Source of the DNA: an uncultured Alistipes sp.
Lineage (GTDB): Bacteria; Bacteroidota; Bacteroidia; Bacteroidales; UBA932
Reading direction: 5' to 3'
DNA length: 56,425 nt
Assembly (NCBI GenBank): GCA_900544195.1
Contig: UQUJ01000011.1
Coordinates: 1 to 56,425, forward strand
Shown here piece by piece: positions 35,538-42,916 of the stretch (positions are counted from its first letter, which is position 1; each line of letters begins with the position of its first letter). A program made the translations under genes and the position numbers. The notes beneath the pieces are model-generated. The model searched no databases, was not told the DNA's origin, and worked only from the letters and a program-made list of their open reading frames with translations.

Positions 35538-35785
35538 ATGAGAAAAAAAGTATTTTATTGCTAAGTGCAGTTTGCCTTGTCTCTGCCTTATTTACCTTTA
35601 ATGCCTATGCGGGAATAGAAGACGCGGGGGATATTACTCTACCAGAAGGAGATCTCGATGTTGTGAATCGCTGCCGGTGCGAACACGAAGGGTGCTATGG
35701 CGGAAATGCTGTCTCTTTAAGAGCCGCTTGTGCAAAGTCGAATGATCTTTTGAATTGTGCTGACTTTGCGGGAAATTGTCCGTGA
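35538..35785 (+). pseudogene. Cys-rich exported peptide gene, frameshifted in an A tract
   Basis: From ATG 35538 the frame stops after 10 codons. One more A in the A7 run at 35543-35549 would give MRKKSILLLSAVCLV, running into a proper signal peptide ending ALFTFNAYA. The mature part would be about 57 residues with six cysteines (CRCEHEGC, then AC, NC, NCP), a size and Cys content like the NVEALS product but without that motif. Without slippage only a weak TTG start at 35558 remains. It could be a pseudogene, a phase-variable gene or a sequencing error. It directly follows the orphaned tolC start. Confidence 0.6.
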
Positions 35786-35826
35786 TATTGTTTTATAAGC
35801 ATTTGTGGAATTAATTGATTTATAGA

Positions 35827-37092
35827 ATGAGACGTTTTATTCTTTTAATTACCCTATTCTTCATGGGTTATGGAGTATCTGCTTCGAGTTTTGACAATGC
35901 GCAGGACACGTTGCATGCTTCTGTGGTCAGAGGGGAACGTAGCGCACGCTCCATCGTCAAGGATGCGGCGCGTGATTTCTCTAAGAACTATGCTGATTAT
36001 TACGCCTCATTCTTGATCATACGGACCATTAAGTGCGACGGGAAATACAGAGAGGTGCAAGGCGCTGTGGGCGTGTTCGCCTCTCTGGATTTCAACCAGA
36101 AAACAAACACAAAACTCTACTGGGATGACCGAAACGCAATGGGAAGACTGTACGTCTGCGACATTTTTGTCAGCGAGAGCCTTTTCGCTGACAAGAATGA
36201 GGTCAATCCGGTCTTGAGTGTTAACTCGAAAGGCCAGACTAATGGGGTGGACGCACTTAAGGTTAATTATGTCAACTACTTCGATGTGTCTGCCCTGGAC
36301 CGGAAAAGAGCCGTTGAGATATTCTCGCCCCTGAACCCCAAGATGGTAGGCAGCTACAGCTACAAGAGTTACGGCACCGCCAAGGTAGGCGGCAGGGATG
36401 TCCGTGTCATCAATTTCAGTTCGAATGCCAAAGGACTTTCCATCAAGGAGAGGATCCTGTGTTCAGGACAGTTGTTCATTGACTATGACGGGCGGGTTCA
36501 AAAGATTGTGGTGAAAGATATGGATGACAGGTTCACAAGATATGTCCGGAACTTTTCACCGATGTCCCTTGCCACCCCGTACACCTACACGATAACCTAC
36601 GGTGAGAAGAACGGAAAAATCTACTCCGAGAGCATAAGACAGGAATTGTCATGGAGAGCACCGGAGGGCGGTGCCGAAGACCTTTACTGCGCTGAGACAA
36701 ACCCTTTCCGCAACCCGTTCAAGAATCGTGTCGAGACGGATTTCATGATGAAGTTCTCGGAACCTCGGATGCTCGAGTCCGGAGAGGAGCATGGCGAGGC
36801 TACTCCGGCGTACAGTATCTTGTGCTACAATGATTCACGTGATTTCAACTTTTGGAAGCGGATACTCTCAAAGGAGATTGATTTGGTTCGATTCATGAAG
36901 GACACGGGAACAACGTGGGACATCCTTTGCGGACAGACGCAGACGCGGCAGGAGAGAGACCTTGTTGTCCGCTGTGGGAACGATGATGCCAAGGTGTTAA
37001 AGGAGAAGAAGAAGTTGGACGCGAAAGCTTCCAGGGCGAGGAAAACTTATCAGTTATTATTCAAAAAAGACTATACAGATGGTTTCAAATAG
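35827..37092 (+). CDS. Exported protein of unknown function
   Basis: Protein of 421 residues with a signal peptide (cut near GVSAS). The middle (SYKSYGTAKVGGRDVRVINFS, then GQLFIDYDGRVQKIVVKD) has a LolA/DUF5686-like beta pattern seen in several exported Bacteroidota proteins. The N-terminal half contains an SIVKDAARDFSKNY helix. No catalytic residues are recognised. The ATG at 35827 is preferred over a TTG at 35815. It overlaps the next propeller gene by 14 bases, so they are coupled. Confidence 0.65.
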   Translation: MRRFILLITLFFMGYGVSASSFDNAQDTLHASVVRGERSARSIVKDAARDFSKNYADYYASFLIIRTIKCDGKYREVQGAVGVFASLDFNQKTNTKLYWDDRNAMGRLYVCDIFVSESLFADKNEVNPVLSVNSKGQTNGVDALKVNYVNYFDVSALDRKRAVEIFSPLNPKMVGSYSYKSYGTAKVGGRDVRVINFSSNAKGLSIKERILCSGQLFIDYDGRVQKIVVKDMDDRFTRYVRNFSPMSLATPYTYTITYGEKNGKIYSESIRQELSWRAPEGGAEDLYCAETNPFRNPFKNRVETDFMMKFSEPRMLESGEEHGEATPAYSILCYNDSRDFNFWKRILSKEIDLVRFMKDTGTTWDILCGQTQTRQERDLVVRCGNDDAKVLKEKKKLDAKASRARKTYQLLFKKDYTDGFK

Positions 37093-38284
37093 TCATAGAT
37101 GCCTTATTCTTGGCAATAAAGTTTTAATAGTCATTGTATTGTCAACGCTGCTCGGCCTCTTGTCCGCATGCACCGGAAGTGACAGTCCGTACGATAGCGT
37201 CGAACACTTCGGAAAAGAGAACATAGTTCGCACATCCTTGGTGTTTGATACCTTGAGGCTGGATGCCCAATATACATCCCTTTCCGGACAGTGGCACATG
37301 AAGGACAGCCTCTTGTGTTTCGTCGATGAATATGCCGTCGGGATCAAGGAGTATGACCTCAGTGGTCACTTCATGGGGGAGCATATCCGCCAAGGGAAAG
37401 GTCCTGAAGAAGTCCTGGCCGCCTCTTTTATCTCGACGTTCGACAAGTCCACGGGAGATTTCATCATGCAGGACTCGAACTGTTTCATCCATAGGTTCTC
37501 GAAAGACTATAAAAAACTGTTCTCATTGAACCAGGCTTGGTTCACCGCGCTGAGTCCGAACGATGGAGATGTTGGAAACAAAGGTTGGTCTGACCTTTAC
37601 AATCATCCCGATCCGGAGATCCCGGAAATGTACGAGTACAATTTTGAGTGCAATAGAATGCAGGCGATCGACTCCGCTGTGATAATCCCGACCATCACCG
37701 AGCACGTAAGTTACAACGGTTACGAGAAGCGGCAAAGCAAAGGATTCTGGACAGACTCCTACATATTCATCCGTTTCCGTCCTGAGGTGGTTGAGTCTAG
37801 TAAGGTGATATTCGGCCATTATCCGCCTGTCTATCACAAGAGAAACATCCCGGTGTTCTCAAAATATGACTTCTATGCTGAGAAGGATGGCCTTGCCGTC
37901 ACTTTCGCCGCCGATCCGAGAATATTCCTGATGGACTATGACGGCAATGTCACCGGCTCGTTCGGCTTTTCTGAGAAGGGTGTCTCTGGAAAGTACCCTG
38001 AAACCACATCTTTCGAGGAGTACGAATCCAAGTGCAAGAAAATGAGGAAAGAGTACGGCTATTATGACCGGCTTGTCAAATGCGGTGACTACATTTTCCG
38101 GACCTGTCGCCTGGACAAGGCCGCCGGGACAATTCTCCAGATTTATGATGGAAACTATAATCTTGTCGGACGGGTTCCAGTCAGTGACGGTTTTGAAGTG
38201 ATTGGTGAATATGATGGCACCTATTACGCTTACGACAGCCTTGATCTGGACTCGGAGCAGTTCATTTTACTGAGTTTCAAGTAG
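37079..38284 (+). CDS. Propeller-like lipoprotein
   Basis: Lipoprotein of 401 residues with Cys31 in LLSAC. It has propeller-type blades (LLCFVDEYAVGIKEYDLSG, then RQGKGPEEVLAASF, and RIFLMDYDGNVTGSFGFSEKG). RQGKGPEE is the equivalent of KGRGPKE in the BF3164-like group. It is paralogous to 32422-33570 by its C-terminal end. The start overlaps the unknown exported protein by 14 bases. The function is unknown; the Bacteroidota relatives I recall are annotated only as TolB-like or 6-bladed propellers. Confidence 0.7.
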   Translation: MVSNSHRCLILGNKVLIVIVLSTLLGLLSACTGSDSPYDSVEHFGKENIVRTSLVFDTLRLDAQYTSLSGQWHMKDSLLCFVDEYAVGIKEYDLSGHFMGEHIRQGKGPEEVLAASFISTFDKSTGDFIMQDSNCFIHRFSKDYKKLFSLNQAWFTALSPNDGDVGNKGWSDLYNHPDPEIPEMYEYNFECNRMQAIDSAVIIPTITEHVSYNGYEKRQSKGFWTDSYIFIRFRPEVVESSKVIFGHYPPVYHKRNIPVFSKYDFYAEKDGLAVTFAADPRIFLMDYDGNVTGSFGFSEKGVSGKYPETTSFEEYESKCKKMRKEYGYYDRLVKCGDYIFRTCRLDKAAGTILQIYDGNYNLVGRVPVSDGFEVIGEYDGTYYAYDSLDLDSEQFILLSFK

Positions 38285-38327
38285 TGCCTATATAATTGAT
38301 AGTTTTCGTGAAATATCTATAAATGTT

Positions 38328-38717
38328 ATGGCAGGCATCATCAAAATTTCTGACATAGCTGGATACAGATCAAATCAAGTGTACATCAGAAACTCCAAGC
38401 ACACGCCTCTTAGTCCCGAGGCCGTCAGGGATGCGATGCCTGTACTTTTTGATCTGCTTAAAAATGAGCCAGACGCTTGGCCCCGTGCCGTTCTGGGACA
38501 CTTCATTTTCACGTTCATACACCCATATATGGACGGAAACGGACGAATGGGGCATTTCCTTATGAATGCTATGCTCGCCTCCGGTGGCTACCGCTGGACA
38601 ATCATCTCCAAAGACATCATAGACGACTATATGGCAGCCATTGAGAAAGCCAGTGTCGATGGAGATATTCGTGAGTTGGCCACTCTCTTATCCGGCATCG
38701 TCCGGAACAACAAATGA
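38328..38717 (+). pseudogene. C-terminal fragment of a Fic-family protein
   Basis: Only 129 residues, matching the C-terminal half of the longer Fic proteins (ISDIAGYRSNQVYIRNS, then the core HPYMDGNGRMGH at 65-76). Fic enzymes transfer AMP to proteins using the HPFx(D/E)GNGRxxR loop. His65, Asp69, Asn71 and Arg73 are kept, but the second Arg is His76. The N-terminal half, including any inhibitory helix of that class, is absent. It is likely a remnant, though it is an open frame with its own ATG and could be expressed. Confidence 0.72.
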
Positions 38718-38776
38718 TAGACCCTGGTCAAGTGAGTCTGGTTCATCATCTTCTGTTGTAGTGTTTCAGGTCCATT

Positions 38777-38998
38777 ATGAATCAAAAACTTGTTATAGAA
38801 GAACGTAAGCTTAAAAGTGGGGATGAGCTCTTCACGGTGTTGCCTCGGTGGAATACATCGTCGGAGTCGTTATTCAAAATGTGTGACTTAATCTTTGAGT
38901 GGTGGAAGAAAACAAGATTCTCGGATAATTCGATGCCTTGTCTGAATAATTGTTATCTTTATGGTGTAAACGGCCCCTTAATGGGCTGTTATCTGTGA
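38777..38998 (+). pseudogene. Remnant of a BF3164-like propeller gene
   Basis: The 73-residue frame starts MNQKLVIEERKLKSGDELFTVLP, which lines up with residues about 141-164 of the product of 28735-29796 (MNKDLVLKEREFKSGEELFTALP), and later CLNNC with its KLNSC. The signal peptide, the first blades and the C-terminal half are missing. It lies directly before the TPR regulator gene. It is read as debris of an additional propeller copy. Confidence 0.65.
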
Positions 38999-38999
38999 C

Positions 39000-40769
39000 A
39001 TGAGATCATTAGAGATAGTCATTAGAACAATTGCGGTGGTCGCCATCATAGTATTTGTCTCTTCCTGTGCGAGCAAAGAGGCCAAGCGGATTATGGACAC
39101 GGCGGATGCCGTTATGTGGACGAGACCTGACAGTGCGCTGGCTGTATTGGAATCGATTGACACGTTGAGCCTTAAGACCAGGGCGCAGCGTGCGAGGTAC
39201 TCGCTGCTTTACACGATGGCGTTGGCCAGAAATCATAGAGATATCCCTGATCTGCGTATCATCAAACCTGCTGCGAGCTATTATGAGCGCCACGGTTCCA
39301 ATGATGACAGGATGAAGATGTATTTCTATCTTGGGACGGCGCAGTATGACACAGGAGATCCTGAAGCTGCGATAACGAGTTATATCCGTGCAAAGGAGTA
39401 TTCATCTCGTTCGGATAATCTTGTGTTCAGAGGAATCATCAGTTCCTCGATTTCTGATGTCTATTTGTGGAACAATAATAATTCTGAGAGCATTTTATAT
39501 TGTAAGGAGGCCTGCGATTATTTTGTCCAGGCCAAGGACTCTTTCAGGCTGTGGAATACTACAGGATTGTTGGCAAATCGCTATTCGAACATTCGGGACT
39601 GGGCAAAGGCTGACAGTCTTTATTCTATTTTCTTCTCACAACCAATCCGTGACACCTCCATTTATGCGAGGCAATTATTGAACCTTGCGTGGAACAACAT
39701 CTTCAAACCTGGTTCTGACCCTCACGAATCCATTGACTTGTTCAGGAAGGCTACAGGAGAATTTGGTGGAACGCCTTCCCTCAACGACTATTGCGTCTAT
39801 GCCTATGCTTCTGAAATCAAAGGAGACCACGATGCCGCAAATGATATAATCCGGCAGTTGGAGAATGTGGACAGCAGCTCGACCATTTTAAAGATCTGGA
39901 AGTATAGGATATCAAAGCATCGCGCAGACTACAAAACTGCTTTGACATATCTTGAACAGTCTCTAAATGATCAAAATTCAGAGGTCTTGGAAACGGTTGG
40001 CCAATCAGTGGCGTTGGCGCAGTCGGATTATTATGAGAACAAGTCCTTATTGCTGGATAAGGACAGAAGGCTCCAGCGTCAGGTGAAATGGATGATCTTC
40101 CTTATTGCCGTGATGATGGTGGCGTCTGGCTTGGGCATTTATTCAAAACGCAAGAAAATATGGCAGCGTCAGGTGGAGGAGATGTCATTCATTAATGACG
40201 AAGTGAGTCAAAGACTTAACGAGGCTCTACTAAGTGAGAAGGAGCATTTGCGCTCCATAGATTCGCTGGCCTCAGCTAATGAATTGGCTGAAAAGAATAT
40301 ACAGACCTTGTCGGAGAAACTTTCGAGCGCAGCCGAAAAGGAACAGGTGTTGATGGGATTGAGAGCGAAATATGTCCAGGCGAACAAACGGCGGTACGCC
40401 CAATTGAATGTCTTGTGTCGACAGTATCTGGAATCTCCCAATGCTTCCAGAAACGGAAAGGATAAGATTTATGCTGAAGTCAAAAAGATCCTTGCGATAT
40501 TGGATGAGCCGAACCAAAAGGAGCTTGAGTCTATGCTTGATGACAATCTCGATGGCATAATGACAAAGCTAAGGGCGGCGATACCGGATGCCACCGAGAA
40601 GGATTTCCGTTTCATCTCCTTCCTGATCCTTGGCTTTGACACCAAAACCATAGCCAGAATGATGGACTACAATGTGAACACGGTTTACACAAAGCGTTAC
40701 ATCATTAAAGAAAAAATTTCAAAGCTGGACGGCGAAAACAAGGCTCTTTTCTCAGAATTTATATCGTGA
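39000..40769 (+). CDS. TPR / transmembrane / HTH regulator
   Basis: Protein of 589 residues. An N-terminal lipoprotein-like signal (SSC, Cys23) is followed by tetratricopeptide-like helices (about 30-345). Then come one TM segment (about 364-381), a basic stop and coiled coil (about 385-470), and a C-terminal LuxR-like helix-turn-helix (about 534-577: FRFISFLILGFDTKTIARMM, then VNTVYTKRY). The layout suggests periplasmic sensing TPRs and a cytoplasmic DNA-binding end. If the N-terminal Cys were lipidated, the protein would be anchored at both ends of its TPR part. It lies upstream of a propeller gene and is the only regulator in the module, so it is a candidate controller. Confidence 0.75.
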   Translation: MRSLEIVIRTIAVVAIIVFVSSCASKEAKRIMDTADAVMWTRPDSALAVLESIDTLSLKTRAQRARYSLLYTMALARNHRDIPDLRIIKPAASYYERHGSNDDRMKMYFYLGTAQYDTGDPEAAITSYIRAKEYSSRSDNLVFRGIISSSISDVYLWNNNNSESILYCKEACDYFVQAKDSFRLWNTTGLLANRYSNIRDWAKADSLYSIFFSQPIRDTSIYARQLLNLAWNNIFKPGSDPHESIDLFRKATGEFGGTPSLNDYCVYAYASEIKGDHDAANDIIRQLENVDSSSTILKIWKYRISKHRADYKTALTYLEQSLNDQNSEVLETVGQSVALAQSDYYENKSLLLDKDRRLQRQVKWMIFLIAVMMVASGLGIYSKRKKIWQRQVEEMSFINDEVSQRLNEALLSEKEHLRSIDSLASANELAEKNIQTLSEKLSSAAEKEQVLMGLRAKYVQANKRRYAQLNVLCRQYLESPNASRNGKDKIYAEVKKILAILDEPNQKELESMLDDNLDGIMTKLRAAIPDATEKDFRFISFLILGFDTKTIARMMDYNVNTVYTKRYIIKEKISKLDGENKALFSEFIS

Positions 40770-40851
40770 TTGATATAATTGCCTGATTGTTCGTGTCTTA
40801 TTAATTTTGATGTGTTGTCTGCTTTTAATTAAGATATTGATATTTAGAAAC

Positions 40852-40903
40852 TTAATCTGTGTAAAATGAGAAAGTAAATTTCAATTTATTTGTAACAGAT
40901 TAA
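40852..40903. promoter_or_regulatory. 9-bp inverted repeat before the propeller gene
   Basis: TTAATCTGT (40852-40860) and ACAGATTAA (40895-40903) are perfect reverse complements 34 bases apart, in the AT-rich 245-bp gap between the TPR-HTH gene and the propeller gene at 41015. It is a possible operator or long-loop hairpin. No box with a full TAnnTTTG match was found in this gap. Confidence 0.4.
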
Positions 40904-41014
40904 AAATTAGTGCGTTATATTTTGAGAGAGTGAAACTATTTTTCATTGTATAACCGATCTTTCTCCCGAACTTTGCAGTCGGAAATAAAACATTTTTTAT
41001 ATAATAGTCTTTAT

Positions 41015-42157
41015 ATGAGGTTGAACGTATTAAAGGTACTATCTGCGATTCTCTTTTTGACCGTTTTGCTACCATCCTGTAGGGAAGGCGGACAAAAGGC
41101 TGTGACTCCTGCTGAAATTGTAGTTAAAGTCGATGTCTCGGAATCAGATAAATATTTCGATGCCTATCAAATTGCTGATCTCGAGAAAGTCATTCCCCTT
41201 GAGACTGTCGGCGACGCACTCGTTGGCGAGATTGACAAACTTGAGATGGACGACAACCACATAGTGATTCTGGACAAACGGATGCGCGCTGTCTGGTTGT
41301 TTGGGACTGATGGCAAGTTTATCCGCAGGATCGGGTGTCTGGGCAATGGACCAAAAGAATATGTCTCGCTTGATGATATGTGCTTTGACAAAGAAAACGG
41401 AACGGTCTGGATTTGGGATAGGGTCAAGCAGGTGATGCTTGAATATGACCTGACCGGCGAGCTCTTGAAAGAGGTTGCGACAGGTTTCAGCTCGAACGTC
41501 TTCGCAAGGACAAGGAATGGCTTCTGGCTTTATTACTCCTACCTTAAGAATCCGGACAATAACAGCCTTATTCTTGTCAATGAAGAAATGGATCACCTTG
41601 TGAAAGGCTTTTTCCCGACAAAGGAGCCTTTCCCGGTGTCTTTGACTTCAGGCTTCACCTCTTGGGCCGGGAAGGAATATTTCTACTTCCCTCTATCTAA
41701 CGTCCTGTATTCATTGGAGGGAACGGAGGTGCGTCCTTACATTGAATTTGATTTCGGAGAGCGGACATTGCCATATTCAAAAATAATGAATATGTCCCGC
41801 GAGGAATATGAGACTTTAGTTGGTTCAGGCACTTATTTGGGAGGTTTGAATAATATCCGGCTGTCTGACAAGTATTGCTTTTTCCGGTTTTCGTCGACCG
41901 TCCAGGATAAATATGTCACCGCCTATTATGGTGTTTTAGACCTTAAGACATCAGCGGTTGAGGTATTCTCTTACTTGAATGTTTCGGATTTGCTTGTGGA
42001 TTTTTCGTCTCTCTTGTGTGTGACAGCCAACGAAGAATTGGTATATCCTATTTATCCAAGTAAGCACAACCCGATTTATTACGACGAATTGCGGACATTG
42101 GTTCCGGATGTGTCGGAAGAGTCGAATCCGATTTTGGCGTTGTACAAGCTGAAATAA
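41015..42157 (+). CDS. 6-bladed beta-propeller lipoprotein (DUF5128-like)
   Basis: Lipoprotein of 380 residues, Cys22 in LLPSC. It shows the common start of this Bacteroidota propeller family: DLEKVIPLETVGDALVGEID, then HIVILDKRMRAVWLFGTDGKF, RRIGCLGNGPKEY and DDMCFD, and ends NPILALYKLK. The ATG at 41015 starts the signal peptide; the open frame upstream to 40946 is not expected to be translated. It has no visible catalytic motif. Fragments of a nearly identical gene lie at 28389-28480. It is followed by the truncated signal-peptidase-like gene. Confidence 0.82.
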   Translation: MRLNVLKVLSAILFLTVLLPSCREGGQKAVTPAEIVVKVDVSESDKYFDAYQIADLEKVIPLETVGDALVGEIDKLEMDDNHIVILDKRMRAVWLFGTDGKFIRRIGCLGNGPKEYVSLDDMCFDKENGTVWIWDRVKQVMLEYDLTGELLKEVATGFSSNVFARTRNGFWLYYSYLKNPDNNSLILVNEEMDHLVKGFFPTKEPFPVSLTSGFTSWAGKEYFYFPLSNVLYSLEGTEVRPYIEFDFGERTLPYSKIMNMSREEYETLVGSGTYLGGLNNIRLSDKYCFFRFSSTVQDKYVTAYYGVLDLKTSAVEVFSYLNVSDLLVDFSSLLCVTANEELVYPIYPSKHNPIYYDELRTLVPDVSEESNPILALYKLK

Positions 42158-42174
42158 ATTGCAGCATAAGTATC

Positions 42175-42804
42175 GTGAACCGTTTGATGGGAGCCAGAAT
42201 CTACAGAAACTATGACTTCTCAAGTACCAAATTGTCTTCTTTCAGGATGCCGGGACTTAGGAAATTGTCCGTAGGCGATATCGTGATATTCAATTATCCG
42301 TTCGTCGGCAGTAAAGACACGATTGGTTTTAAGATCAATTATGTCTATGCCAAGCGGTGTCTGGGAGCACCAGGTGATTCGGTAAGGATAGAGGACGGCT
42401 TTTACCGTGATGCGGAGTGGAGGATTGTCGGTGAGAGTGAGTACCAGTACAGGCTTCATAATCTTTCGGACAGTTCACTTATGAAGATTAAAGGGTGTTA
42501 TTATGCGATGAATGGATGGAATATAAAGAATTTCGGTCCCGCATACGTTCCTGGGAAAGGCGATAAGGTTACGGTCAGGAGATCTGATTTTCTTTGGTAC
42601 CGGAAGTTGATCAAATATGAAACCGGATTTATGCCGGCAATTGACAGTCTGGGACGAATTTATCTTGATGGCAAAATTCTGAGAGAATATGAATTCAAAG
42701 GTAACTGGTATTTCCTCGGCGGCGACAACGTTCTGGACTCCCGCGACAGCCGCTACTTCGGCCTTGTGCCCGAGGAGTACATTGTCGGAATCGTGATCCG
42801 GTGA
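42175..42804 (+). pseudogene. S26 signal-peptidase-like gene, 5'-truncated
   Basis: 209 residues from a GTG at 42175 (or the ATG at 42187). It aligns with the frameshifted gene at 34586-35394 from the VNKLKMGARIY point onward and keeps the lysine motif KRCLGAPGD (Lys60) and GGDNVLDSRDSRYFG. The TM anchor and the SMxP serine box are missing, so it cannot be an active peptidase. Its 3' end lies in the 211-bp repeat. The upstream sequence is unrelated to the paralogue, so the break is sharp. Confidence 0.8.
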
Positions 42805-42916
42805 TCGAAATCTATAATCATAAAGGCGGATAACGGAAAATATTCAGTAAATTAGCAAGCACTAAAAAATGTTAGGCTACAATGAACCTTAACCATAGAA
42901 TAACCACGGCTGCGGT
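42706..42916 (+). repeat. 211-bp direct repeat, right copy
   Basis: Partner of 35296-35506. It runs through the end of the truncated peptidase gene, the spacer, and the first 12 codons of the intact tolC-like gene. The start-to-start distance between copies is 7410 bp. Confidence 0.93.
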
